64,000 nt of DNA from Candidatus Electrothrix rattekaaiensis (GCA_032595675.1 JAVQMD010000001.1:1086640-1150639), one strand, 5' to 3'; counted from the first letter of the stretch, positions 35,626 through 45,087 are shown. The notes: generated from the sequence alone by a model not told the origin. A program made the numbers and translations.

Positions 35626-35892
35626 ACTATTTTTATCCCATCCCTAAGCCTTAGCAACCGACAATTCCCCCCCCAAAAAAAAAATCCGTTGTATAAGCCG
35701 GTGACTTCATCAAATGCTTGGAACTGTTTTGAATAACTGTATTAATTTGTTTGTCTTGCATTTTTTCAATACCGCTTTATTAGCGGGTGAGCACCTCAAA
35801 TTTAACGGTTTAATATATAAATATATTGCGTTTTAACAGGTGTTGGCATTTATTAAAAATAAGACGTTCAGAACGTTTTGCTTCCATAAGTA

Positions 35893-35906
35893 CCATTTTA
35901 AAATGG
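35893..35906. promoter_or_regulatory. Perfect palindrome upstream of the metalloprotease gene
   Basis: CCATTTTAAAATGG is a perfect 14-nt palindrome 27 nt before the ATG. It could be an operator for a dimeric repressor or a weak leader hairpin. No regulator gene is adjacent. Confidence 0.35.
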
Positions 35907-35933
35907 CACTATTAAAAAATAGGAGGGGAAAAT

Positions 35934-38159
35934 ATGCAAAAAACAAAAGCGTTGATCATGGCGGGAATGGCTTTTCTTATGATTTGCACCACCCATCTCT
36001 TTCTCGGTTTCGGGAGAGATATCGCAAAAGCAGCTGATCAGGCCATTCTGGCTCAAATGCAACCCATCTCATCATCTTCAACAGGGATCAATCTGGTGCA
36101 GGCCGCTTCGCCTGGAAAATCCTCCTGGAAAGGCCGTATGCAAGCTGGGGTGCGCAGTCGGGCAATACTGCTGAATCCCCAGATCCAGAATAAGAAGCCT
36201 TTACCCCAAGGAACGAAGTTGGTCACGCATCTGTTCGATGATGTTGAGATCGAATCAAAGGTGTTGAAATCGATGCGTAATATCAATGGAGTTACAACAA
36301 CTACAGCAAAAGTCGTAGGCTCCCAATGGGGAAGGGTGTTTATTGCGGAATCCAATGGGCAGGTCCGAGTCAAAATACTGGCACCGGAGCAAGGGAAAAT
36401 TTTTTCGATTCAATACAACAGTGCTGATGGCCTCCATTATGCCTTAGAGCTGGACCCTCAATTGCTTAAAGTTGATGAAGAAGATGTTGTCCAACCTGAT
36501 CCAGATTTATTAATCAATGGGGAAGAGAGCATCTACCAGATGATGAATAATCTCTCTGTAGAGGAGGATGAGAGCACAGATGCAACCACAGTGGTGGATG
36601 TCATGGTCGTCTACTCCAATGATGCTTTAACATACGCTGGTAGTGTCGATGAGATGAACAATATCATAGCGTTGGGAATGGCTATGGCAAAGGATGCACA
36701 TGAGAATACCAATACAGGTATATTCCTCCACTTGGTTCATTCCGCCCAGGTGAATTACACGGGTTCTGGAAGTCGCTCAACTGATTTAGCACGCTTAGCT
36801 AATGTCAGTGATGGGTATCTGGATGAGGTGCATACGCTGAGAGATAGCTATGGAGCTGATTTTGTCTCCTTCATGCTAGGTGATTATTCTTCTAACGGTG
36901 GTACATCCTACCTCTTAATCTCTTCTGCCGGTGATGCCCCTTTGGCCTTTAGTGTGATCACTGGTCCGGTTTTCGACAGTTATACTCCTGTCCATGAAAT
37001 TGGCCATAATATGGGGCTGAGTCATGCAAAAGATCAGAACTATCAGCCAGGGCCGACCTCCTGGTTTACAGATAATTACAACTTTGGCGACAGTTCAGCT
37101 GGCTGGCATTGGCATCCTGTAGCAGGTGAAAAGGGAAAAAGTAGCATCATGGCCTATACGAGTGGAAGTTATTACTCTGATGGATTAAGCCACACAAGGG
37201 TGGGGCTGTTTTCTGATCCTAACATCAGCTATGAGGGGTTTTCTAGCGGTCATATAAATGATGGATACAATGCCTTGGTCTTACGTTCATTGAAAAATGT
37301 CTATGCCAGCTACAGGCATCGTCCCATCGCAGCGAATTCCATTGTAGTAGATTATCCCAATGGCGGTGAAAGCTGGGCAGCAGGCAGCACACAGGATATT
37401 CAATGGGATTCCAATGGAGTGTCAGGGAATGTAAAAATCGAGCTGTTCAATAATGGGAGTCTGGATCAGGTCATTGCTGCGAATACATTGAATGACCGTG
37501 TTTATTCCTGGACCCTGCCGACCGACGCAAGCAGTGAAAATTATACCATACGTATTAGCAGTCTTGATGGCTCTATTTCGGACACCAGTGATGCTGTTTT
37601 TTCCATTAAATCTGTCATATATGATCACAATATGGGCATTGATCCCGGATACTCTACAGAGAGTGAGTGGGAATTAGGGGTACCTGGTGGGGGTAATCCA
37701 ACCTATGGTGGGGCTGATTCTGCTTATACAGGAACCAATGTCTATGATACCGATCTGGACGCTGGCATGCATACAACTGGTTACTTAACATCCACGGCCT
37801 TTGACTGCAGCGAGTATGAGGATGTAGAGCTTTCTTTTATGGGATGGTTTTCTGTGACGAGCGGATATAATGCAACCGTTGAGGTTTCAAATGATAATAT
37901 TAATTGGAATACCCTTTCTTCTGTATCTGATGTATGGGCAACTGGTTGGCAAGAATATACTTTTGATATTTCAAGCTATGCGGATGAGCAATCAACAGTC
38001 TATGTGCGCTGGGGTCATGTTTCCTCGACAGGCGGTTCTAATTACAGCGGAATGTCAGTGGATGATGTCAAAATTATAGGGATAAAGAAAACAACAAGTG
38101 TGGCACCCTCCACAGGAAGTATTGTTCCTGTGCTCTTTATGTTGCTGTCAAACTCATAA
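35934..38159 (+). CDS. Secreted M12B/reprolysin-like metalloprotease with KNH-like and C-terminal beta domains
   Basis: 741 aa. A signal peptide (about 1-33) leads to a propeptide-like region to about 220. The peptidase domain (about 220-465) has VHEIGHNMGLSHAKD, the HExxHxxGxxH zinc site (His354, His358, His364), followed by SIMAYTS with the Met-turn. A Kre9/KNH-like domain follows (about 475-560: VDYPNGGESWAAGSTQDIQW). Next is a MAM/jelly-roll-like domain (about 565-715) ending YSGMSVDDVKIIGI. The final 20 residues are hydrophobic (SIVPVLFMLLSNS). The protein is expected outside the cell or on its surface. The KNH-like domain also opens the RHS protein at 652-5760. AGGAGGGG precedes the ATG. 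Confidence 0.85.
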   Translation: MQKTKALIMAGMAFLMICTTHLFLGFGRDIAKAADQAILAQMQPISSSSTGINLVQAASPGKSSWKGRMQAGVRSRAILLNPQIQNKKPLPQGTKLVTHLFDDVEIESKVLKSMRNINGVTTTTAKVVGSQWGRVFIAESNGQVRVKILAPEQGKIFSIQYNSADGLHYALELDPQLLKVDEEDVVQPDPDLLINGEESIYQMMNNLSVEEDESTDATTVVDVMVVYSNDALTYAGSVDEMNNIIALGMAMAKDAHENTNTGIFLHLVHSAQVNYTGSGSRSTDLARLANVSDGYLDEVHTLRDSYGADFVSFMLGDYSSNGGTSYLLISSAGDAPLAFSVITGPVFDSYTPVHEIGHNMGLSHAKDQNYQPGPTSWFTDNYNFGDSSAGWHWHPVAGEKGKSSIMAYTSGSYYSDGLSHTRVGLFSDPNISYEGFSSGHINDGYNALVLRSLKNVYASYRHRPIAANSIVVDYPNGGESWAAGSTQDIQWDSNGVSGNVKIELFNNGSLDQVIAANTLNDRVYSWTLPTDASSENYTIRISSLDGSISDTSDAVFSIKSVIYDHNMGIDPGYSTESEWELGVPGGGNPTYGGADSAYTGTNVYDTDLDAGMHTTGYLTSTAFDCSEYEDVELSFMGWFSVTSGYNATVEVSNDNINWNTLSSVSDVWATGWQEYTFDISSYADEQSTVYVRWGHVSSTGGSNYSGMSVDDVKIIGIKKTTSVAPSTGSIVPVLFMLLSNS

Positions 38160-38193
38160 AATTCCTTGGCTATTTACTCTGTGAAATAAAAAA

Positions 38194-38221
38194 GGCGAAT
38201 CTTCGGGTTTGCCCTTTTTTA
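38194..38221 (+). terminator. Intrinsic terminator of the metalloprotease gene
   Basis: GGCGAATC-TTCG-GGTTTGCC forms an 8-bp stem with a UUCG tetraloop, followed by CTTTTTT. A-runs on the left make it work in both directions. Confidence 0.85.
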
Positions 38222-38318
38222 TTCACTTTATCCGCTGTGCTGGTATGCAGCCCCCCTTTACCTCCCTCCAGTATACCCAACCCACCTCCTGATATCCCTA
38301 CCAATTTCACCTCGGATC

Positions 38319-40844
38319 ATGTACAGTGGTCCGAAAAAAGAAAAGCCGAGTTTACGAGAAGGCGAGCAAGGAAAAAAGGAGCCGAGCCGCAGTATGCGTG
38401 AGATCAATAAGCATGACATCGATAAGCGTGACATGGACAAGAAAGAACTCAGCGAAACAGATATCTGCGACCAGTTCATCACCCCGGCCCTCAAGCAGAG
38501 CGGATGGAATCAGCACCGCCAGATCCGTCGCGAATATTCGCTCACACCGGGGCCGATCATTGTCCGGGGCAATATGTCGGTGCGCAATAAGAAGAAACGG
38601 AAATTTGCGGATTACGTGCTTTCCTATGAACCGGGCGTGCCCGTGGCCGTGATCGAGGCCAAGAAGAACACCCACACCGTCAGTCATGGTCTCCAACAGG
38701 CCCTGGGCTATGCCGAGATCCTGGATGTCCCCAGCGTGTTCAGCTCCAACGGCGACGCCTTTGCCAGCCACAACAGGGCTGCTGAGCCGGGGCAGGAGAT
38801 TGAGAGCCAATTCTCGCTTGCTGATTTCCCTACCCCCCAAGAGCTTTGGCAAGGCTATAGAGCCTATCGCGGCATCCAGGACAGCAACGACAGCCAGGAG
38901 AGCAGCGACCAACTCTTGCTTCAGCCCTATCACACAGATGGCACCGACAAGGAACCGCGTTATTATCAGATCGAGGCCATCAACCGGGTGATGGAGGCAG
39001 TGGTCAAGGGACAGCAACGGATGCTCCTGGTCATGGCCACGGGCACCGGCAAAACCTACACCACTTTTCAGATCATCTGGCGGCTGTGGAAGGCAGGAAA
39101 GGCCCGGCGTATCCTCTTTCTTGTGGATCGCAATATCCTGGCTGATCAAACCCTAGTTAATGATTTCAAGCCCTTTGGCTCGGTCATGACCAAGGTGAAG
39201 AACCGGACCTTTGATCCGGCCTATGAGATCCACCTAGCCTTGTATCAGGCTATAAGTGGTCCAGAGGAGGCAGATAAGATCTACAAAAATCTTTCCCGTG
39301 ATTTCTTTGATCTGATCGTCATTGACGAGTGCCACCGGGGCAGCGCAGCCGAGGATTCCGATTGGCGGGAGATCCTGGATTATTTCTCCTCAGCTGTGCA
39401 GCTGGGTCTGACCGCCACCCCCAAAGAGACCAAGTATGTCTCCAATATGAGCTATTTCGGTGAGCCCGTGTATACCTACAGCCTCAAGCAGGGCATTGAA
39501 GACGGCTTTCTGGCCCCCTACAAGGTAATCCGTATCCATATTGATAAGGATATCGAGGGCTGGCAGCCTGCTGCGGGCCTGCGGGATGACCTGGGCAAGG
39601 AGGTGGAAAGCCGGGTCTATGATCGCAAGGACATGGACCGCATCCTGGTTCTGGAACGACGGACCAAGCTGGTGGCCCGCCGGGTCATGGCCTTTCTCAG
39701 GGCCACCGATCCTATGGCCAAGACCATCATCTTTTGCGAAGACATTGACCATGCCGAGCGGATGCGGTCGGCCATCGTCAACGAGGCTGGTCAGCTGGCC
39801 CTGGATAATCCCAAGTACGTTATGCGCATCACTGGCGATAATCCGGCAGGCAAGGCAGAGCTGGATAATTTCATTGATCCGGAAAGCCCGTATCCGGTCA
39901 TTGCCACCACCTCGGAACTCATGTCCACGGGCGTGGATGCCAAGACCTGTAAGCTCATCGTGCTGGATAAATCCATCAAGTCCATGACCATGTTCAAACA
40001 GATCATCGGGCGGGGCACCCGCATTGATGAAGAGCATAACAAGTTCTTTTTCACGATCATGGATTTTAAGAACGCCACCGCCCTGTTCCGTGATCCTGCC
40101 TTTGATGGCGACCCCGTGGATATCTATGAGCCCGGCCCTGATGATCCCCCGCTTCCTCCTGAGTCTCTTGAGTCTCTTGAGTCTCCTGATCAGCCGGAGC
40201 CTGCTCCTTATGGGGACGGAGATGATCGTGATGATTCTTCCGGGACAGCAGAATCGAGAAAAATATATATCAGGGGGGTGTCTGTCCGCATTCTTACCGA
40301 GCGGGTGGAGTACATCGGCCCGGACGGCATCTTGATAACAGAATCCTATCGTGCATTCAGCCGCAAGCAGATCCGGTCCGAGTTTGCCTCTCTGGATGAT
40401 TTTCTCCAGCACTGGCAGAGTGCGGAAAAGAAAAAGATCGTGCTGGAGCTGCTGGAGGAGCAGGGCGTGGTCCTGGAGAATCTGGCCGCTGAGGTGGGGC
40501 AGGAGTATGGTGCATTCGACCTTATCTGTCATATCGTCTTTGATCAGCCGCCCCTGACCCGTAAAGAACGGGCTGAGCAGGTGAAAAAACGCGATTATTT
40601 CACCAAATACGGTGAACAGGCACGAGCAGTCCTGAACAATCTGCTGGATCAATACGCTGATACGGGCATCTGCTCCATTGAGCATAATAACATCCTGAAA
40701 ATGAAACCCTTTAACGAAATAGGCACCCCCTTGGAAATTATCAATCAGGTCTTTGGCGGCAAGAACCTGTACCGCCAAGCCCTTGTGGAATTGGAAAAAC
40801 AACTGTATCTGCATTCTTTGGATTCTCTGGAGAAAAGCGCATGA
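38319..40844 (+). CDS. hsdR: Type I restriction enzyme, R subunit (HsdR, EcoEI-type)
   Basis: 841 aa from the ATG at 38319. ATGs at 38394 (AGGAG 12 nt upstream) and 38433 are plausible later starts, because homologues begin near ELSETDICDQFITPALKQSGW. The nuclease core is FADYVLSYEPGVPVAVIEAKK. The translocase has Walker A MATGTGKT (about 239-246), a DECH box, TATP and IIGRGTRID. The C-terminal part (from about 680) is of the EcoEI_R_C type. The subunit translocates DNA with ATP and cuts it away from the recognition site. A tandem Leu/Ser/Glu run (SLESLESLESP near 620) marks a linker. The stop overlaps hsdM by 4 nt. Confidence 0.92.
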   Translation: MYSGPKKEKPSLREGEQGKKEPSRSMREINKHDIDKRDMDKKELSETDICDQFITPALKQSGWNQHRQIRREYSLTPGPIIVRGNMSVRNKKKRKFADYVLSYEPGVPVAVIEAKKNTHTVSHGLQQALGYAEILDVPSVFSSNGDAFASHNRAAEPGQEIESQFSLADFPTPQELWQGYRAYRGIQDSNDSQESSDQLLLQPYHTDGTDKEPRYYQIEAINRVMEAVVKGQQRMLLVMATGTGKTYTTFQIIWRLWKAGKARRILFLVDRNILADQTLVNDFKPFGSVMTKVKNRTFDPAYEIHLALYQAISGPEEADKIYKNLSRDFFDLIVIDECHRGSAAEDSDWREILDYFSSAVQLGLTATPKETKYVSNMSYFGEPVYTYSLKQGIEDGFLAPYKVIRIHIDKDIEGWQPAAGLRDDLGKEVESRVYDRKDMDRILVLERRTKLVARRVMAFLRATDPMAKTIIFCEDIDHAERMRSAIVNEAGQLALDNPKYVMRITGDNPAGKAELDNFIDPESPYPVIATTSELMSTGVDAKTCKLIVLDKSIKSMTMFKQIIGRGTRIDEEHNKFFFTIMDFKNATALFRDPAFDGDPVDIYEPGPDDPPLPPESLESLESPDQPEPAPYGDGDDRDDSSGTAESRKIYIRGVSVRILTERVEYIGPDGILITESYRAFSRKQIRSEFASLDDFLQHWQSAEKKKIVLELLEEQGVVLENLAAEVGQEYGAFDLICHIVFDQPPLTRKERAEQVKKRDYFTKYGEQARAVLNNLLDQYADTGICSIEHNNILKMKPFNEIGTPLEIINQVFGGKNLYRQALVELEKQLYLHSLDSLEKSA

Positions 40845-42370
40845 GCAATGTATCTGGTATCATTAAATCCATTCAGGATATTATGCGCAAGGATGTGGGC
40901 GTGGACGGCGATGCCCAGCGCATCAGTCAGCTGGTCTGGATGTTTTTTCTCAAGATCTTTGATGATCGGGAAGAGGAACTGGAACTCCTGGAAGACGAGT
41001 ATGTCTCGCCCCTGCCCGAGGAGCTGCGCTGGCGTTCCTGGGCCAAGGACCGGGAGGGCATGACCGGGGACGGGTTGTTTGATTTTGTCAATCAACAGCT
41101 TTTTCCGACCCTGAAAGAACTCGGCATCGGCACAACGGGGACAGCGGGTACGCAGCAGGCCGCAGTGGTGCGCAATGTCTTTGCTGATGCCTATAATTAC
41201 ATGAAATCCGGCACCCTGATGCGGCAGGTGATCAACAAGATCTGCGAAATTAATTTCAACAGCCAAGCGGATCGCCACACCTTTGGTGCTATCTATGAGC
41301 AGATCCTCAAGGATTTGCAGAGCGCAGGCAATGCGGGCGAGTTCTACACGCCCAGGGCCGTGACCGAGTTCATCGTCAATCGGGTTGATCCCCGGCTGAA
41401 CGAGACCGTGCTGGACCCGGCCTGCGGTACTGGCGGTTTTCTGGCCTCAGCCATTGAGCATAAACGGGAGCAGTATGTGCGCACCGCCCTTGATGAAGAG
41501 GTTGTGCAGCAGACCATCCACGGGGTGGAAAAGAAATCCCTGCCCCATATGCTCTGCGTCACCAATATGATATTGCACAGCATTGATACCCCGGTCAATA
41601 TCCGCCACGACAACACCCTGACCCGACCCTTGCGGGATTATCGGGAAAAGGATCGGGTCCAGGTTATTATCACCAATCCGCCCTTTGGCGGGGTGGAGGA
41701 AGACGGCATTGAAAATAATTTCCCTACAGACCTGCGCACCCGTGAGACCGCTGACCTGTTCATGACCCTGATCATCCATCTGCTCAAGAAAAAAGGGCGG
41801 GCCGCAGTGGTCCTGCCGGACGGCTTTTTCTTTGGCGAGGGCATGAAGACCCGGCTCAAGGAAAAGCTGCTCAGCCAGTGCAATCTGCACACCATTGTCC
41901 GCCTGCCCAATGGCGTGTTCAATCCTTACACTGGCATCAAGACCAACCTGTTGTTTTTTACCAAGGGCCAGCCCACGGAAACGGTCTGGTACTACGAGCA
42001 TCCCTATCCTCCAGGGGTGAAGAACTATAATAAGACCAAGCCCATGCGTTTTGAGGAGTTTCAGGCGGAGATTGACTGGTGGGGTCAGGAGGCGGATGGC
42101 TTTGCGGCCCGGAAGGAGACCGAACATGCCTGGAAGGTGGGTATTGAGGAGATCAAGGCCCGCAATTATAACCTGGATATCAAGAACCCCCATGTGGGCG
42201 AACAGGTGGTGCATGATCCTGAAAAGCTCCTGGCCGACTATGCGCAGCAGCAGGCGGAGATCAGCGATCTGCGGGCACAGCTCAAGGGGATTTTGTCTGC
42301 GGCCTTGCGTGCGACCGGGACGAATACAACTCAGATGAAGAAAACCCAGACTGACGGGGGTGCGGCTTGA
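40841..42370 (+). CDS. hsdM: Type I DNA methyltransferase, M subunit
   Basis: 509 aa. An N-terminal HsdM_N helical domain (IIKSIQDIMRKDVGVDGDAQRISQLVWMFFLKIFDD) leads to the methylase. Motif I is LDPACGTGGFLASA (Asp near 192) and motif IV is ITNPPFGG. The N6-adenine methyltransferase modifies the host recognition site. FYTPRAVTEFIVNRVDP is the family signature before motif I. The last 50 residues are helical (DYAQQQAEISDLRAQLKGIL) and should dock on HsdS. The ATG at 40841 overlaps the hsdR stop, and hsdS overlaps its stop, so translation of all three is coupled. Confidence 0.94.
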   Translation: MSNVSGIIKSIQDIMRKDVGVDGDAQRISQLVWMFFLKIFDDREEELELLEDEYVSPLPEELRWRSWAKDREGMTGDGLFDFVNQQLFPTLKELGIGTTGTAGTQQAAVVRNVFADAYNYMKSGTLMRQVINKICEINFNSQADRHTFGAIYEQILKDLQSAGNAGEFYTPRAVTEFIVNRVDPRLNETVLDPACGTGGFLASAIEHKREQYVRTALDEEVVQQTIHGVEKKSLPHMLCVTNMILHSIDTPVNIRHDNTLTRPLRDYREKDRVQVIITNPPFGGVEEDGIENNFPTDLRTRETADLFMTLIIHLLKKKGRAAVVLPDGFFFGEGMKTRLKEKLLSQCNLHTIVRLPNGVFNPYTGIKTNLLFFTKGQPTETVWYYEHPYPPGVKNYNKTKPMRFEEFQAEIDWWGQEADGFAARKETEHAWKVGIEEIKARNYNLDIKNPHVGEQVVHDPEKLLADYAQQQAEISDLRAQLKGILSAALRATGTNTTQMKKTQTDGGAA

Positions 42371-44130
42371 GCATGGAAAAGCTGATAAGTGAGCATCTGG
42401 CGACCTGGACCGAGGCCCAAATTGTGACGACCGCAAGCGGTCGGGGCAGGAAGAGCAGCGGGGAGCAGAATCGCTACGGGATTAAGAAGCTGCGGGAGCT
42501 GATTTTGGAGCTGGCTGTGCGGGGTAAGCTGGTGGCGCAGAATCCTGCTGATGAACCTGCTTCGGTGTTGCTGGAGCGGATTGCTGCGGAGAAGGCGAGC
42601 TTGGTTAAGGCTGGGAAGATTAAGAAAAAGAAAGCGTTGTCACCGATTGCTGAGGAGGAAAAGCCGTTTGTATTGCCGAAAAATTGGTACTGGGCAAGAC
42701 TTCAAGATATTGGCCATGATTGGGGGCAAAAAAAGCCGGATGGCGATTTTACCTACATTGAAGTGTCGGGTATTGACAATGCGACAGGAACAATCAAATT
42801 TCCGAAAAAGTTAACGGCAGCAGAGGCACCATCCAGAGCAAGAAAAATAGTTTCAGTTGGAACGGTAATCTACTCTACAGTTCGCCCTTATCTTAAAAAC
42901 ATCTGTGTTATCGAGCAGGAATATCACCCTGAACCAATTGCAAGCACAGCTTTTGCTGTTGTGCATCCATTTCAAAAAATGCCTGGGAAGTTCTTCACGC
43001 TGTATTTGAAGAGTCCTTCCTTTGTCAGCTATGTTGAATCGGTCCAAACTGGAATTGCTTACCCGGCTATCAATGATAAACAGTTTTTTTATGGTGTAAC
43101 TCCAATTCCTCCGCTTGCTGAGCAAAACCGCATAGTCGCCAAGGTCGATGAACTCATGACCCTCTGCGACCGCCTGGAAAAACAACAAACCGACAGCACC
43201 GCAACTCACCAAGCTCTGCTGACTACTCTGCTTGATGCGCTGACAAAATCTGCCAATCATGCGGAATTTGCTACAACTTGGCAACGAATCGCCGAGCATT
43301 TTGATCTCCTGTTCACCACGGATCAATCCATTGACCAGCTCAAGCAGACCATCCTTCAGCTCGCTGTTATGGGGAAACTTGTTCCGCAGAACCCTGACGA
43401 TGAACCGGCCTCTGTGCTGTTGGAAAAGATTGCAGCGGAGAAGGCGCAGTTGGTCAAAGCGGGTAAGATGAAGAAACAGAAGAAGTTGCCGGAGATTGGG
43501 GATGAGGAAAAGCCGTTTGAGTTGCCGGAGGGGTGGGGTTTTGTCAGGCTAGTTGAAATAAGCAAGTTAATCACAAAAGGATCTTCGCCAAAATGGCAAG
43601 GTGTCAATTATACAGAAAAAAAAGAGGGGATTTTGTTTATTACGAGTGAAAATGTTGGAAGATATAAACTGAAATTAGAGAAGAAAAAATATGTTGAGAA
43701 AAAATTTAACGAAGTGGAACCTAGGTCTATTTTGAAAAAAGACGATTTTTTGATGAATATTGTTGGCGCATCTATTGGTCGTACAGCTGTGTACGATATT
43801 GATGAATTGGCTAATATTAATCAGGCGGTTTGCCTCATACGGGTATTTTCTCAATTTATTGATAAAAAATATCTACTTTACTTTTTTAATAGTGAATTTT
43901 GTTTGTCATATATGTTTGACAAGCAAGTTGATAACGCTCGTGCAAATCTCAGTATGGGTAATATTGCTAAATTTTTGATTCCATTCCCTCCGCTCCCCGA
44001 ACAACACCGAATAGTAGCCAAAGTCGATGAACTCATGACCCTCTGCGACACCCTTAAATCCGGTTTACAACAAGCCCAAACCACCCAGGTGCAGCTCGCC
44101 GATGCCCTTGTTGAACAGGCTGTGGCGTAG
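42367..44130 (+). CDS. hsdS: Type I specificity subunit with two target-recognition domains
   Basis: 587 aa from a TTG at 42367 that overlaps the hsdM stop; ATG 42373 is an alternative. Two repeated halves are visible. Each opens with a LR.LILELAV.GKLV.QNP.DEPASVLLE segment, then a variable domain (about 105-245 and 395-545), and each closes with PLPEQ.RIVAKVDELMTLCD. The half-to-half repeat is very close, while the recognition domains differ. The second one (about 43560-43980) is strikingly AT-rich against its surroundings, suggesting exchange by recombination. The recognition sequence cannot be predicted. The TAG stop lies inside a REP palindrome at 44127. Confidence 0.92.
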   Translation: MSMEKLISEHLATWTEAQIVTTASGRGRKSSGEQNRYGIKKLRELILELAVRGKLVAQNPADEPASVLLERIAAEKASLVKAGKIKKKKALSPIAEEEKPFVLPKNWYWARLQDIGHDWGQKKPDGDFTYIEVSGIDNATGTIKFPKKLTAAEAPSRARKIVSVGTVIYSTVRPYLKNICVIEQEYHPEPIASTAFAVVHPFQKMPGKFFTLYLKSPSFVSYVESVQTGIAYPAINDKQFFYGVTPIPPLAEQNRIVAKVDELMTLCDRLEKQQTDSTATHQALLTTLLDALTKSANHAEFATTWQRIAEHFDLLFTTDQSIDQLKQTILQLAVMGKLVPQNPDDEPASVLLEKIAAEKAQLVKAGKMKKQKKLPEIGDEEKPFELPEGWGFVRLVEISKLITKGSSPKWQGVNYTEKKEGILFITSENVGRYKLKLEKKKYVEKKFNEVEPRSILKKDDFLMNIVGASIGRTAVYDIDELANINQAVCLIRVFSQFIDKKYLLYFFNSEFCLSYMFDKQVDNARANLSMGNIAKFLIPFPPLPEQHRIVAKVDELMTLCDTLKSGLQQAQTTQVQLADALVEQAVA

Positions 44131-44151
44131 GGCGCACGGCGTGCCGTGCCC
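44127..44151. repeat. REP palindrome overlapping the hsdS stop
   Basis: GTAGGGCGCACGGC/GCCGTGCCC starts with GTAG, and its TAG is the hsdS stop codon. The 14 nt after it (TTGGAATATACATG) also follow the left REP of the two BIMEs downstream, so all three derive from one element. Confidence 0.8.
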
Positions 44152-44191
44152 TTGGAATATACATGATTCCCAAGCTCGGGCACCAAACCCA

Positions 44192-44652
44192 CCCAGCGAT
44201 AAATCACTGGGCTATTAGCGTGCTGTCCCTCCGGGACGCTTTTTACCGCCCCGGAGGGGCCGAACGAACATAGCCCGGTGTTTTAACGCCGGGTAAAAGA
44301 TCATCTTTTCCCCTTGGGCAAGGTCTATCAACTCCAGTCACGGCATGATCACGAGGCATGAACCGCCTGCTCAAGCGTTTCCGCCACCCATTTGGCGTAG
44401 GGCGCACGGCGTGCCGTGCCCTTGGAATATACATGAGGGCGACCGCCGGTCGCCCCTACGACGAATTTCTGATCCCCAAGCTGTGGAGTAGCCAACACAT
44501 TCACAAGGCATGAACCGCCTGCTCAAGGGTTTCCGCCACCCATTTATTAAGACTTTTCCCGGCATTCACCGCAGCAGCGGCAACTTTGCCGTGCAGAGAA
44601 GGATCCACCCTGACCATAAAATTCCCTGAAAACGGCTTGTTCGGTTCCCTTC
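44192..44652. repeat. Direct repeat flanking hicAB, copy 1
   Basis: This block aligns with 45151-45563. It opens with the hairpin CCCAGcgataaatcaCTGGG, then CCCTCCGGG/CCCGGAGGG and (in this copy only) CCCGG/CCGGG. A hicB-tail copy, a BIME and the real 3' end of hicB follow. Copy 2 lacks about 58 nt between the hairpins and the tail. It also contains the only sizeable gene-free stretch here (44131-44500), which holds nothing but repeats. Confidence 0.8.
44397..44459. repeat. BIME (pair of inverted REPs), copy 1
   Basis: GTAGGGCGCACGGC/GCCGTGCCC, a 13-nt spacer and GGGCGACC/GGTCGCCC ending in CTAC. Both REPs carry GTAG at the outer side in opposite orientation, the classic BIME layout. It is preceded directly by a copy of the last 38 nt of hicB. 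Confidence 0.8.
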
Positions 44653-44836
44653 CGGCTTTCTTGCAACTTTCCAGATAAAAATCAACAGCCTCATGAAAGG
44701 CATCTTTTATCTCACTGACTGATTCACCGTGAAATCCCACAGTATCACGGATGCCGATAATATTACCGAACAGGATATTATCTTCCGGGTCGAATTCGAT
44801 CTTGGCGGTATACCCCTTGTGGCTGATTGTATTCAT
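44501..44836 (-). CDS. hicB: HicB-family antitoxin
   Basis: 111 aa. The N-terminal HicB fold (YTAKIEFDPEDNILFGNIIGIRDTVGFHGESVSEIKDAFHEAVDFYLESCKK) is a degenerate RNase H-like domain. The C-terminal half is a ribbon-helix-helix (FSGNFMVRVDPSLHGKVAAAAVNAGKSLNKWVAETLEQAV). The antitoxin binds and blocks HicA and represses the operon. Its ATG overlaps the hicA stop by 4 nt. The last 38 nt are present in three further places (about 44355, 45257 and 45413), and the last 150 nt in a truncated copy at 45406-45563. Confidence 0.88.
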   Translation of the reverse strand: MNTISHKGYTAKIEFDPEDNILFGNIIGIRDTVGFHGESVSEIKDAFHEAVDFYLESCKKAGREPNKPFSGNFMVRVDPSLHGKVAAAAVNAGKSLNKWVAETLEQAVHAL

Positions 44837-45087
44837 ATTTTAACTCCTGCTCTTGCCAAGAAATCCCTGGCGTTTCTCACCTGATATCGCTTCGCCTCTT
44901 TACCGGGATGCGGTCTGTGAAAATCGCCTTTTTCACCGTTGATGATAAAAGATACCCGTGAACCGTTTCCTTCTATCACTTGAGCATCAAGTGCGACAAA
45001 GAGCGTCTCAATCCTGCGCCATTCAAGGCTGCCGGGAACAGGACTGGAAAAAATGGCTGTCAAGGTTTTACGATGTTTACTGTTCAT
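44833..45087 (-). CDS. hicA: HicA-family mRNA interferase toxin
   Basis: 84 aa: KHRKTLTAIFSSPVPGSLEWRRIETLFVALDAQVIEGNGSRVSFIINGEKGDFHRPHP, then RYQVRNARDFLARAGV. This is the double-stranded RNA-binding-like HicA fold. Instead of the GSH catalytic motif of the best-known members, it reads GSR with HRPH further on, as in a recognised subfamily. RNase activity is therefore expected but less certain. It precedes hicB, the usual order for HicAB. The TGA overlaps the ATG of hicB. Confidence 0.85.
   Translation of the reverse strand: MNSKHRKTLTAIFSSPVPGSLEWRRIETLFVALDAQVIEGNGSRVSFIINGEKGDFHRPHPGKEAKRYQVRNARDFLARAGVKI

Larger units (their letters stand above)
35527..35933. other. Non-coding stretch before the metalloprotease gene
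   Basis: It holds hairpin repeat copy 2 (35582-35625), a run of C8A10 near 35668-35686, a small hairpin ACCGCT-ttatt-AGCGGGT near 35771-35789 and the palindrome at 35893-35906. AGGAGGGG at its end is the ribosome site of the next gene. I see no ORF here that I believe. Confidence 0.5.
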
